Shown here: piece by piece, positions 10,706 through 21,109 of the stretch
Layout: each line of letters opens with the position of its first letter
Position numbering within the stretch: position 1 is the stretch's first letter
DNA from: Orientallactaga sibirica
Lineage: Eukaryota > Chordata > Mammalia > Rodentia > Dipodidae
NCBI GenBank assembly: GCA_036365145.1
Contig: JAEOAD010000015.1
Span: forward strand, 36,533,501-36,597,500
DNA: 64,000 nt
Reading direction: 5' to 3'
The notes under the pieces: model-generated
What the model was told of the DNA's origin: nothing
What the model saw: only the letters and a program-made list of their open reading frames with translations
The model's database searches: none
Program-made: the position numbers and the translations under genes

Positions 10706-11052
10706 TTGAGTAAGTTAGCTTTCTGTTACTGTAACAAAATACCCGAGATAATAGAATTATAAAGAGAAAAGGCTTATTTTGATTCACAGGTTTAGCAGTT
10801 TCAGCCCATGTTTTGTTGGCCTTGTTGCTTTAGGTCTGTGGAAAGGTAGCACATTATGGCAGGATGTTCATCTCATGGTTGGGAAACAGGAAAGGGAGGG
10901 ACTTTAAGGTCATGCCCCACTGCCAAGACTTAAAGACTCCATGTTAGCCTCTACCTCTTCAAGTTTCCACACCTCCTCATGGTGCCAATCCAGGTGCCAA
11001 GTGTTCAACACATGGGTCTTTGGGGGGCATTCCACATCCAAACTCTATGGTA
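10706..11052 (-). repeat. Old MaLR-class LTR, minus strand
   Basis: The left end 'TTAGCTTTCTGTTACTGTAACAAAATACC' (in two words) is the reverse of a MaLR LTR 3' end. The body has 'TTATTTTGATTCACAGG' and 'CATGTTAGCCTCTACCTC'. Ends are diffuse and no target duplication is visible. Confidence 0.5.
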
Positions 11053-11496
11053 TAAAGTATATACCATAAAATAAGGGAGAAGCAAAAAACAGGGATGGAA
11101 AATTTATAAGCAAAAATTAAGAAAGCTGGAGTTCAAATTCTGCAATGCAAGATCAGAGGAACGAGGGCCTGGTAGATATGGGTAAACCAGGCCTTTTGTG
11201 GAGCCAGGGAGAGAGCTTCTCTTGTGGCTATTTGAAGGGATGTTGGCAGTGAAGCTGGCAGAATTTTTGTCAGCCAGCTCTTCAAAAATGTACACACTCC
11301 TATGCAATTTTACTATCATGTTTATTGATACGAACCAAATTTATAATAATAAAAAATACAATACTCTTGTAAATTTACTCTTGTAAATCCTGTGAAGCCA
11401 ACTGATTCTCATGGGTCTTTTGTTGCTGTTTGTCAAATGCATCAGTAGCTAACTGGTGTGGGCATAGCTATCTTGACCCTGAAGTGTCTCCATTAG

Positions 11497-11882
11497 TGTT
11501 GTAGTCAGTTTCATGTTGCTGGGATGAACTTCCAAATCAAGCACAGTTTATGAGAGGAAGGGATTTATTGAAGCTTACAGATATAGGGGACATTCCATAA
11601 TGACAAAAAACGTTTGCCCCCTTTCCATAGATGTAGAGAAAAAAGCAATCACCACCAGCCCACCAAAGCAAGCACACTCCCACACTCTGGGAACTCCAGG
11701 CAGAGCTCAAGCACTCTGAATACCTTTAGGGTGGAATTTAGATCCACCTTCAGTATCACCTTAGGGCTGGACCCCAGAATCTGCCCACAGTGACACCTTT
11801 TCTAGCCAGGCAGCTGGAAATCTAAGTTATAAGCTTTAATAAACTCCTGAATCTATTGAGGGACATCCATTTAAACTACCAC
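11497..11882 (-). repeat. 3' LTR of minus-strand MaLR-like provirus
   Basis: Read on the minus strand it starts TGGTAGTTTAAATGGATGTCC and ends CTGACTACAACA. It carries the same modules as the 13359 LTR: a GTCACTGTGGGCAGATTC-like block, 'TGTAAGCTTCAATAAAT' (polyadenylation region) and 'GGAAGTTCATCCCAGC'. It is complete but clearly diverged from the plus-strand provirus LTRs. Confidence 0.8.
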
Positions 11883-12843
11883 ATTCTGCCTTTGGTCCCT
11901 AATAGATTTATAATCATCTTACATTTTAAATTGTACTTAAATTTTAAATGTTCCCATAGTTTTTACCAGCTTAAGGTAGTTTCAAAGTCCCAAGTCTCAT
12001 CTGAGATTTAAGATTGTTTTTGAGCTGTGAGTTTTTTTAAATCAAAATGTTATATATTTTTAACATATAAAGGCACATAGGAAACATTTTAAATTGTTAT
12101 AAGGCATAACAAAAGAGACTGGACCAATGTAAACTCAATGACTATCAAGCAAATATCAAACATCTGCATTTTAAGACCAATGACTGATAGTCTCTGGATT
12201 TTTAAATTCTGTCCCTCCAGCTGGGCTGAATAGCCAGGAAAGACATTTATCCTTTCTGGCAGCTCTTGTACAGTTCTGATATATCTAAATATCCTTGGGT
12301 CTCCACTATAAACCATGGTCCATCTTCCTACAGCTTTACTGGCTTATCAGGGTCATCACACCCTGTCTTACTTGTTGTGTCTTAGCAATGGCTCCTGGAA
12401 TTGTGTGCACTTCATGACCCACTCCGCACATATTTTATGTTTCTGAAACCAACACTTGGTGTGCAAGGACACAGCCATGTTGTTAATTTGAGGACAAAAT
12501 AAATCATGACCTTGAAGATCAGGTTTTTTTCTTTCAGCCAACTCATTTAAGAAAGTTTGCATTTAGTCTTTCCTCAGACATCCTTTTCATTGTTTCAATG
12601 TAAAGTAGTTGGGCCATCTTCCTTAAAATTGTTAATATATTTGACAATAGCAACTTCAGTAACCTAAAACCAGTCTCTGTGCCAATAAAATTTAAACTTG
12701 TTTGAATTTTTCCAATTTTAAATCTTGTATCCCTCAGTTCCATATCTTCAGCCAAGCACATCAGTCCATTACAAATTTAACTTTGATCAGACTCTCTGGG
12801 TATGGGCAGCAGAACACAGACAATCCTTATGCCAGTATCCCAA
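11883..12843 (-). mobile_element. Internal region of decayed MaLR-like provirus, minus strand
   Basis: On the minus strand this aligns over its length with the internal region of the plus provirus from 14009 onward. Shared words are 'GATCAAAGTTAAATTTGTAATGG', 'CTGATGTGCTTGGCTGAAGATAT', 'GAGGAAAGACT' and 'ATGGCTGTGTCCT' (each read alone). It has no coding frame of note. The first roughly 260 bases of the internal region, including the primer-binding site, are missing. The element is therefore broken and non-autonomous. Confidence 0.78.
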
Positions 12844-13141
12844 AAGCTTACAGATCTAGGGGGAGTTCCATAATGGCAAAAGAAGTTGGTCCCCTTTACA
12901 CAGATCCACACAGACAGAAAAGCTACAACCAGCAGCACCACCCAAAACAAGCACACTCCAGGAACCCCAGGCAGTTGCTCAAGCACTCTGAATACCTTTA
13001 GGCTGGAATTCACATCTGCCCATAGCGGACCCCGGGATCCATCCACAGTGACACCTCTTCAAGCCAGGTGGCTGGAAATTTAAAGCACAAATGTTAATAA
13101 ACTCCTGAATCTATTGGGGGACATCCATTTAAACTACCACA
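12844..13141 (-). repeat. 5' LTR of minus-strand provirus, truncated in U5
   Basis: The 5' terminus (TGTGGTAGTTTAAATGG on minus) lies at 13141. The LTR is intact to 'GATCTGTAAGCTT' and then breaks at about 12844. It joins the internal sequence '...TGGGATACTGGCATAAGG', so the last 80 or so bases of the LTR are deleted. Flanks ATTAG (11492-11496) and GATAG (13142-13146) match only at three of five positions. Confidence 0.78.
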
Positions 13142-13353
13142 GATAGCTTTCCATTTCTGTGACAAAATGACCAAAGTAATCAACTTATAAGAGCAAGATT
13201 TATTTGGCTCACAGTGGCATGGGTTTCAGTCCATACCTGCTTGGCCCTGTCACTTTGGACCTGTTGTGGCAGAAGCACACAGCAGAGGAAGCAACTCCTT
13301 TCATGCAGTCCAGGAAAGAGAGGGGAAGCAGGGGTCCTTACCTCCTCTTCAAG
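13142..13353 (-). repeat. Left half of an old MaLR-class LTR, split by a provirus
   Basis: It opens 'AGCTTTCCATTTCTGTGACAAAATGACC' (in two words), the reverse of a MaLR LTR 3' end, and continues with 'AAGATTTATTTGGCTCACAG'. The element stops at the provirus target site GGTAC and seems to resume after 15354. Confidence 0.55.
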
Positions 13354-13358
13354 GGTAC
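13354..13358. repeat. Target-site duplication, left copy (GGTAC)
   Basis: The five bases directly before the 5' LTR are repeated exactly at 15350-15354. A 5-bp duplication is the norm for ERVL/MaLR integrases. Confidence 0.92.
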
Positions 13359-13746
13359 TGTGGTAGTTTGAATATATGTCCCCCAATATATTCAATGTTT
13401 TATTACTTTATAGTTTGCATCTTCAATCACCTTGCTAGAGGCAATGTCACTGGGGGCCGGTCTTAAGGTGTGGGTTTAAGATTCCATTGTAAAGATATGC
13501 AAATGTGCCTAGCAGGAGTTCCTGAAGTGTGCTGTGTGACCTTTTGGCTGTAGTTTTGCTCTGTGTGCTGTGGTGGCTGGTTGGCTTTTTTCTCTCTCTC
13601 TGCTTGGCCCTGTGGAGAGCAGGCTGCTTCTCTTGCTGTTATGGAACTTCCCCTGGATCTGTAAGCTTCAATAAATAATATCCCTTCCTCCATAACTGTG
13701 CCTGGTCTGGAAGTTCATCTCAGTGAACCTGAAGCTGTCTGCAACA
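13359..13746 (+). repeat. 5' LTR (388 bp) of complete MaLR-like provirus
   Basis: The LTR begins TGTGGTAGTTTGAATATATG and ends CTGTCTGCAACA, so it has the canonical TG...CA ends. 'GCTTCAATAAATAATATCCC' near 13665 supplies an AATAAA polyadenylation signal. It is nearly identical to the 3' LTR: by eye I see three substitutions (T/C in 'ACTTTATAG', 'CTGTTATGG' and 'CAGTGAACC') and a 2-bp TC-tract length change. Confidence 0.93.
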
Positions 13747-14963
13747 GTAAAGTGGTACCGAGGAGTGTGGGGTGAGATGAACCTGACCGCGTGGATAGTC
13801 GTCTTTTGGAACCTTAGTTTTGGAGGAATGGGCATGGACTTGGTGCTTGCAACTGAAGATGCCTTCTGGAGTGGTAAGCCAAGTTTTATGGACTATTCTG
13901 ATGAGAGTTTGAGAATGTTAAGTGCAGACTGTATTGAACTTCGAGGCTTGGCTTATGAGCCTTCTAAGGGGAAGGAAAGACTGCAGAGGACTTTGTTGGA
14001 ACTGGGCTACTGGCATAAGGGATGGCTACGTTCCGCTATCCAGGCCCAGAGTGTTTGATCAAGGTTAAATTTGTAATGGACTGATGTGCTTGGCTGAAGA
14101 TATCGGACTGAGATTTTAAGATTTTAAGTTGGAAAACCTCAAGCAAGTTAAAAGTAGAGGCATTGAGACAGGTTTAGCTGCTATTGTCAAACACATTAGC
14201 AATCTTAAGGAAGGTGGAAGGAAGGTGGCCCGACTGCTTTTACATTAAAACAATGGAGAGGATGCCTGAGGAAAGACTGTTAGAAATGCAAACTTTTGGA
14301 AAGAATGTTTACTGGAGAAGGAACCTGCTTTTCAAGGCTATGATTTGTTTTGTTCCTGGATTAAGAATATGGCTGTGTCCTGCACACCTGGTATTAGTTC
14401 TGGAAGCATGAAAAATGCATGGAGTGGTCATGAATTGCACACGGTTCCAGGAGCTGCTGCTGAGATGCGGTATGAGGTAGGGCATGAAGACCCTCAGGAA
14501 TAGGCTGGAAGAGCCTTTTGGAAGATGGACCGTGGTTTTCATGGAGACCTGAAGATGTTTTGGATATACCAGGACTGTGCAAAAGGGCTACCATGGAGTG
14601 CAGTGTTGGCATAGGATGAAAGTTTTCCCTGGCGACTCTGCCCAGCTGGAGGGGTGGAATTGGAAAACCTGGAGACTGTTAGTCTCTGGTTATATTGAAC
14701 TTGAACTGCAGAAGTTTGATGATGGCTGATGGTGATTGAGTTTGCATTGTTTTAGTCTCTCCTTGCTATGCCTTATATCAGTTAAAAAATGTTTTACTCT
14801 GTGCCTTTACATGTTGAAAGTATTTAACTTGTTTGATTTTACAGGACTATCTTAAATTGACTGTGAGACCTTTTGAAATTGGACTGAATACAATTTACAA
14901 TGTGTGATAGTTATAAATCTATTGGGGGCCAGGAGCTAAATATATTGGGGGCCAGGGGTGGAA
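13747..14963 (+). mobile_element. Internal region of non-autonomous MaLR-like provirus
   Basis: About 1.2 kb between two LTRs. Just inside the 5' LTR, 'TGGTACCGAGGAGTG' (from 13754) resembles the complement of a tRNA-Leu 3' end, the primer type of ERVL/MaLR elements. No gag, protease or polymerase frame is visible; the longest frame (13723-14058, 111 codons) starts in the LTR and matches nothing I know. The end has two copies of 'ATTGGGGGCCAGG' before the 3' LTR, near where a polypurine tract is expected. Such an element would depend on a helper for mobilisation. Confidence 0.85.
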
Positions 14964-15349
14964 TGTGGTAGTTTGAATATATGTCCCCCAATATATTCAA
15001 TGTTTTATTACTCTATAGTTTGCATCTTCAATCACCTTGCTAGAGGCAATGTCACTGGGGGCCGGTCTTAAGGTGTGGGTTTAAGATTCCATTGTAAAGA
15101 TATGCAAATGTGCCTAGCAGGAGTTCCTGAAGTGTGCTGTGTGACCTTTTGGCTGTAGTTTTGCTCTGTGTGCTGTGGTGGCTGGTTGGCTTTTTTCTCT
15201 CTCTGCTTGGCCCTGTGGAGAGCAGGCTGCTTCTCTTGCCGTTATGGAACTTCCCCTGGATCTGTAAGCTTCAATAAATAATATCCCTTCCTCCATAACT
15301 GTGCCTGGTCTGGAAGTTCATCTCAGCGAACCTGAAGCTGTCTGCAACA
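14964..15349 (+). repeat. 3' LTR (386 bp) of complete MaLR-like provirus
   Basis: TGTGGTAGTTTGAATATATG to CTGTCTGCAACA, directly followed by GGTAC (15350-15354), the second target-site copy. Near identity to the 5' LTR indicates a recent insertion, since LTR pairs are identical when they integrate. Confidence 0.93.
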
Positions 15350-15354
15350 GGTAC

Positions 15355-15450
15355 ATACCCAGAAACCCAACTTCCTTGTTCTAAGCCTTACCTTTTAAAA
15401 GTTCTACCATCTCCCACTATTGTCATAGGCTGACAACCAACTCTTAAGCA
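15355..15450 (-). repeat. Right remainder of split MaLR-class LTR
   Basis: 'CATACCCAGAAACCCAACTTCC' and 'CTCCCACTATTGTCATAGGCTG' (as words) continue the old minus LTR interrupted at 13353. Its right end is undefined. Confidence 0.4.
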
Positions 15451-15647
15451 GCTAGGAGTTTTTTTTGGACTATGTTTAAGAATTAAAACATAACAGTATC
15501 CTTAAAAAAAATGAGACCATGGGAGAAATAGAGATGGAAGAGAAATAAGATAGAAGAATCCTGCATTCTTCTCATATGGAAGGGTCTGTTGGCTGTGCAC
15601 TGATCACTCCTAGACAAAAGCACTAAATTCTATGGCTTTTTCAAAAA

Positions 15648-15875
15648 AATATTTATTTATTTATTTATTTGCAAGGGGAGAGAGGGAGAGAGAGAGAGAA
15701 GGAAGAGAGAGACACACAGAGAGAATGGGCAAGCCAGGGCCTCTAGCCACTGCAAACAAACTCCAGATGCATGCACCCCCTTGTGCATCTGGCTTCATGG
15801 GTACTGGGGAATCAAACCTGGGTCTTTTGGCTTTTCAGGCAAACACTTTAACCACTAAGCCATCTCTCCAGCCCC
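15648..15875 (-). repeat. B2-type SINE, minus strand
   Basis: (TTTA)n tail, (GA)n block, AACTCCAGATGCATGCACC, the GGGGAATCAAACCTGGG B box and CCATCTCTCCAGCCCC. Full length and little diverged. Confidence 0.9.
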
Positions 15876-16033
15876 TGTTTGTTTGTTTTTTCGAGGTAGG
15901 GTTTCACTCTAGTCCAGGCTCCAGGCTGACCTGGAATTCACTATGTAGTCTCAGGGTGGCCTCGATTTTGTAATCCTCCTACATCTGCCTCCCAAGTGCT
16001 GAGATTAAAGTCATGCTCCACCATGCCTGGCTA
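15876..16033 (-). repeat. B1 SINE, minus strand, with small internal duplication
   Basis: Reverse B1 directly adjacent to the SINE on its left. 'CCAGGCTCCAGGCTGACC' shows an 8-bp local duplication (CCAGGCT twice) absent from other B1 copies here. The 5' end is GCCTGGC. Confidence 0.87.
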
Positions 16034-17430
16034 AATTCTGTATTTAAACCCACAACTTCCTGCTAAGTTTGGAAAGCCTAGTAGTAATTCACATCCTGGG
16101 TGTCTGACTTATTTATTGGCTTGAAGAAATCAGTGGATTGGAATTGCTCTTCTGTAAACTCCCCAAACTATGAAACTGTATTGTCCTAATGAACTAATGA
16201 TGGATTTGACCTTTTAATGAAGTATTTGGTTTCCTGCTATTGGGAAATTTCAGTCAGAAGCAGGATATGATCTGTCATCATGACCCCCAAATAATCTCTG
16301 CATTTAGTGAGGGTAGCTGAAGCTTTAGTCTGGACGTTAGATGGTGCTCAACAAGCAACCGATGAGTGAGTGAATTTATACATGAAAAGGTATTATCTCT
16401 GAGGAATATCATGGTGTTTTGGACAGGTGTAATTACTATCTGGACTTTCCAATTACTATCTGTGGTACTGGGCTCTATCTGCTGTTTTGGAATTGTCTAT
16501 GTCATCCCTACCTAAACTCTTGTCTGCTGTAGAACTGATGCATGCTACAGAAACCTCAGCTTCTGGCCACAGCAGATGAGCTGAAGAGTGGAGAGAGTGC
16601 TTGAGGCTGCACCAACCACGATCTTTCCCTGGGGATTTTTAATTAGGAAGGGTATTTAAGCTGAACCTGGCTGTCCTCATGGAATGAGATGCAAATTTGG
16701 GAGCTAATTGTACCAAGGAATATTTTGCCCTGTGGATTGGGAGCTAAGAGAGGAAAAAGAAACAGATATTCAGAGAAAAAGCAGAGATGCCGAGTATGGG
16801 ACTCCTGGGCTCCCTACAGTGCCTCAGGCCTTTGTCTAGCCTGATCCTGATATCATCTGCCTTAGGATTTTGAGATTCTCCTATATCTTTATAATCCCTT
16901 TTGGTTTTATCTGATTTTAGTGGGGATCTGTTGTTTACAAGTAAGAGAGTAATAGCAAAATTCCAGAAACACGCATAGGAGAAGAGAGAAGAGCAGGGGT
17001 CCTAGGATGGAAGTCTACAGGTTACCAGTACCTGTACTGATAGCCCCTTCCCCCCAAGGGCAAAGGAAGAGAAGCCTTCTGGGGAGTCTGAGGAAGAGCC
17101 CCTTGAGAAACAGGAGAAAAATCAGGAGAGAAGGCTGTGAATGCATCCAGGACAAGGAATGCTAGAAGGAGCCTAGTGCAATATGGAGATGTTCAGGCGC
17201 TATGAGAGAACAGAGCCTGCAGGGGAAGATGAAACTTGGCTGAAGGCGATTCAGAGAAAGCCCTGAGGAAGTTTATCTGTGAGGGGAAAATTCCTGGAAG
17301 AAGCATGACTGAAGGGGATGAAGGGGAGGCAGGAGAAGCTCAGATGTTTTTCCTCAGTGTGGGAGAGAGCACAAGGGTGGTATTAGAAAGGGGAGAGGGA
17401 AGAAGTAGTGGCAGCTTAGAGCAAGGGCCG

Positions 17431-17431
<1 letters not shown>

Positions 17432-17465
<34 letters not shown>
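17432..17465 (+). repeat. (TG)n microsatellite
   Basis: About 16 uninterrupted TG units after 'GGGCCGGGG'. Probably polymorphic in length. Confidence 0.95.
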
Positions 17466-17466
<1 letters not shown>

Positions 17467-18394
17467 AAGCACTCTGCCACGGACCGGAAGGGTACAGCAG
17501 GAGCTTTCCTTGGCTCCCCCAGAACCGCTGGAGAACAGAAGTGCAGCGATTCGGAATGCAGAGAGCAGTTCACATAATTCACGGAGGGTAACTCAGACAT
17601 CTGGAGAAGGTGGGGTGGGACTAACCAGAGGTCCCCAGCAGGTCTAGAGCTGCTGCCGGGCTCCCAGGGAGCAGCCATGAGAGTAGCAGGCAAATGGTGG
17701 GGTCATTGTGGTTTAGCTTCTGGTCAAAGTCAGCACTCTGGGTCAGGTTGCGACGCCTGGCATGGATCTGTAGTTACAAGATTCAGTCTGCAGTTATTTT
17801 GGGACCTCGAACTTTGATCTGTGAGAAACTGAGCAACTCCTCTGGGGAAGCAGACTGGAACCCTGCAGCATCAGATCCAGTTTTTCAGTTTACCAACCTG
17901 GGAATCAGAATTTTCCTTCCCATGTAGTAGGTAAGGCCCGATCGCCTGTCATCTCTTTATCTCCCACTAGAGGGAAGTAGAGACTTGACTAAGAAAGTGT
18001 CAGTGGAACTTTACCCCAGCCAACAGTGACTGAAACCAGAGCCAGGCTTCACTCCCAGAATAGAAGTCAGGACAAAAGGTTTCTCTTCTATGCCCACATC
18101 ACCCCACTTGGTTCCATGCATAACCTTCTTGCTGAGGTCTACTTCTGAAGGTCAGGGGCCCAGGTCCTAGCACTTAACTGACCTTGACTTCAACCCATGT
18201 CCACCCCCTTGCCCTGCCTCAGCCCTGGCCCAGGCTCTGCCAGATCATCACTCTTGGAGGTTGAGGGTGGAAGCAGATAGTGTTTGTACCTCCAGTGACT
18301 GGCACAGAGCCCAGCACTGGGTAGGTGCTTAGGAAATGTTCACTGAGCAAGCACTTGGAGGTTAAGCAATGTGGGATGTTGCAGCGCCTGCCCT

Positions 18395-18535
18395 TAGAAT
18401 CACATACATGTGGTCTGGATCTTGCTGTATGACCTTGGAGCAAGTCATGTAGATTCTCTGAGCCTCTGATTTGCTATTTTCTATAAAATATTCGTGCCTA
18501 ACTTGACGGGATGTTGTGTGAATCAGACGAAGTAG
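18395..18535 (+). repeat. MIR SINE remnant, plus strand
   Basis: Core words 'TGACCTTGGAGCAAGTCA', 'CTCTGAGCCTC' and a following 'TATAAAATATTCGTGCC' match the conserved MIR core and 3' half. Mammal-wide and ancient. Confidence 0.55.
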
Positions 18536-18691
18536 CCCAGTATCAGAGAGGGTTGCTATTTAAAAAAGGGAGAAAAAGTTATCTTGTTGTCATGGTGTGG
18601 TGAGAGGAGTAGGTGGGGGATATGGAGGATGTGATTGCTTGTGGAGACTGGAGATCTTGAACGAGCAAATACCATCTTAAGAACGTGAGTT

Positions 18692-18866
18692 TTCAAAGAA
18701 GAAATGCAGATATTTAAAAAGATGTTCAACATCCTTACCCATCAGGGAAATGAAAATTAAAGCCACTTTGAGATTCTATCCCACCCTAGTCGGAAGGGCT
18801 ATCATTAAGAAAACTAATAATAACACATTCTGGTGAGGATGTAGGGGAAAGGAAAACTCTTTTGTT
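18692..18866 (+). pseudogene. LINE-1 ORF2 3'-region fragment, plus strand
   Basis: 'GTTCAACATCCTTACCCATCAGGGAAATG' (words), 'TTTGAGATTCTATCCCACC' and 'GGTGAGGATGTAGGGGAAAGG' are codons of the ORF2 C-terminal domain. The element is cut by a reverse LINE-1 end at 18867 and may resume at 19225. Confidence 0.7.
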
Positions 18867-19111
18867 TAAAATTTTTATTGACAACTTCCATAAATATAGA
18901 TAATATGCCATGATCATAATCCCTTCTCCCCACCCCCTTTTCTCCCTTCCAATTCCCCCTACACAAAATCCCTTCTTTCTAGTTAGTCTCTCTTCTGTTT
19001 TGATGTCATCCTTTTTTCCCCCTTCCTATTATGCAGGTTTTGTGTAGGTAGCATCAGCCACTGTGAGGTCATGAATGTCAAGGCCATTTTGTGTCTGGAA
19101 GACAGTATTGT
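18867..19111 (-). mobile_element. LINE-1 3' end fragment, minus strand
   Basis: Starts 'TTTTTATTGACAACTTCC', the reverse of the LINE-1 tail, and continues through 'GATGTCATCC' and 'CTGTGAGGTCATGAATGTC'. It stops inside the 3' UTR and abuts a SINE fragment. Confidence 0.75.
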
Positions 19112-19204
19112 TCATATAGCTTTATGTGGGTACTGGGGAATCGACTCTGGGTCATTAGGCTTTGCAGGCAAGTGCCTTAACTGCTGAGTCATCTCTCTAG
19201 CCAG
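19112..19204 (-). repeat. B2-type SINE, minus strand, 5' half only
   Basis: 'GTGGGTACTGGGGAATCGAC', 'GGCAAGTGCCTTAACTGCTG' and CATCTCTCTAGCC give the tRNA-like head. The 3' half is replaced by LINE-1 sequence, so there is a breakpoint at about 19112. Confidence 0.8.
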
Positions 19205-19224
19205 GATCCTAACTTTTAATGCTT

Positions 19225-19448
19225 GTACATATGCAAATAAGTGGATGTGAGAGTGAGCAGAGACTGAATAAAGGTAGAAGAACATGAGAAGTGAACGAGG
19301 AATAAGGGAAATGTATGAAAGTGGAGAGGAGGCTGTGTTGGGAGGAGAGGCTATACGGGGTAGGGGGAAGAGGGAAGTGGGTGAGGAAAATAAAAAAGAA
19401 AACACCATGATTAAATGTAATGTTTTGTATGCTAAAAAATTAATAAAA
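19225..19448 (+). mobile_element. Probable LINE-1 3' UTR end, plus strand
   Basis: A purine-rich stretch ('GGGAGGAGAGGC', 'GTAGGGGGAAGAGGG') ends with 'GCTAAAAAATTAATAAAAG'. It plausibly closes the plus-strand LINE-1 begun at 18692. Identification is by position and composition only. Confidence 0.4.
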
Positions 19449-21109
19449 GAGAACATGGGCTTTCCCTTTTGTCTGCCAGGGAAAGTCCATGTGGAGCTCT
19501 GGATCTCTTGAGGAGAGGAAACCTAGATGCAGGAAAGCTTTTCTGTCAGCTATTTGCCAATCTCACTGTAGAGAATCCAATAGAGATAGTCCTCCACAAT
19601 TTAGAAATCAATTCCAATTTACAGAAGAATTGAAAGGAAAAGCATCTGCATATTTTTTGCACTGAACTACCCACCATATTTTCTGTGTCATTCGCTTGCT
19701 CTCCATATATATGCACACAAATTGCTTATGATTCCTGAGCTGCTTGCAAGTAAGTTGAATACATCACGATCTTTGCTTCTTAATATTTCTGTTTATGTTT
19801 AAAGAATAAGAGTATACTCTTACATAAGCATATTACATTTATCAACATCAATATATTTAACATTGACTCAACTTTATCAATTACTGACTATTGTAGGTAG
19901 AATAATAGCATCTCAAAGATATCAATATTCTAAATAAATTTACATCATTTTAAGGCACTAAATCTGTAATAATTTGTTATAGCAGCAAAAGAAAATCAAT
20001 ACTTTTATCAACTCTGACTACTCAAATTTTGTCAGTTGACCAATATCTTTTATAGTCAGTTTCTCCCTCCAGTACATGATTTGGTCCTGGATCCCATATT
20101 GTATTTAATCATCAGATCTCTCTAGTCTTCTGTAACTTGGTATATATAGTTCCTTAGCATTTATCGGTGTTTCATGACAGTGAGATTTTTTTCAGATGCA
20201 GTCTGTCCACCTTTCTCAACCCTCCTTCTCTCAGCTCCTTTTAAGATGAACTGTTTCTCATTTTGGGCTGACTGATATTTCCTTGTGATTAGCTTTGCTG
20301 GCGAGAACACCGTGTCAGCATTGTATCCACAGGGCAGACTCTGGAAGCCCTTGATGTCCAGCTACCTCTAATTGGTGATGCCAATTTCACTCTCCTGATA
20401 GAAGGGGTTTTAATGTTACTTAAATTTGGAACCATTGAGAAGACTCTTGCCTACCCTCACTCACCTGTGTCCAAATGATGGGAACTAACAGAGACTGTGA
20501 TCATCACTGCTCTGCTAGGCACCAGACATCAGATCACAAACCTAATGTCTTCTCTTGAAGAGCACATATACCCCTTTCCCCTGAAGTCCCATGACGAGCG
20601 AAGAAGGCCAAGTGGATTCATTCACTTGTGTGTTCATGCCTCCCACACATATTTATTGAGTTCTTGGTGAGTCAGGGTCAGATCCAGTTTGGGCAGGAGA
20701 GAGCTGGTGCCTATGTTGATAATGTTTACAGTCTAGTGCACAAGATGACCAAAGGAGGGCTCCATTCCCAGGACCTAGGACCGAGCTTCTCACAAGATAG
20801 TTAACTTGGGAAATGGGGCTGATTAGGTGATGAATCACTGCCTATCACAGCACAGTCGTGCTTTCTGAGATGCACTGTTTTTGCTTCTGCTCCTTGAATG
20901 AGAGAAGAAACTGAGGCTTGGGGCAAAGAAATAATCCGCTGTCCCTAAACAGGTGGTCTTGGAGTTGTGAGTTCAGATCCTTCAAAAGCAGAAGTGGGCC
21001 ATTAAGTTGGTCTGTTCTCCACTGGCAGCTGGAAGTTGGGTGTTTGGAAAGCGAGCCTGCTCTACCTTCTCTCACCATCCTGCTCTGGGGCCTGGGGCCC
21101 TTTGATTAG

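Larger units (their letters stand above)
16034..18690. other. Unique non-coding DNA with a (TG)n tract and a MIR remnant
   Basis: No gene recognised. The 113-codon ORF at 17236-17577 runs through the (TG)n tract at 17432-17465 and overlaps another long frame in antisense, so I give it no weight. 'TGACCTTGGAGCAAGTCATGTAG' and 'CTCTGAGCCTCTGATTTGC' near 18430-18475 are a MIR core on plus. Confidence 0.5.

Noticed and set aside
11492..13146. Intact 5-bp duplication around the minus provirus
   Set aside because: ATTAG and GATAG agree at only three of five positions, which is not convincing.
13723..14058. Gag-like gene in the young provirus
   Set aside because: Starts inside the LTR, is only 111 codons and shows no zinc knuckle, capsid homology region or protease motif.
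17236..17577. 113-codon ORF as a small protein gene
   Set aside because: It translates through a (TG)n microsatellite and overlaps an antisense ORF of similar length; no family resemblance.
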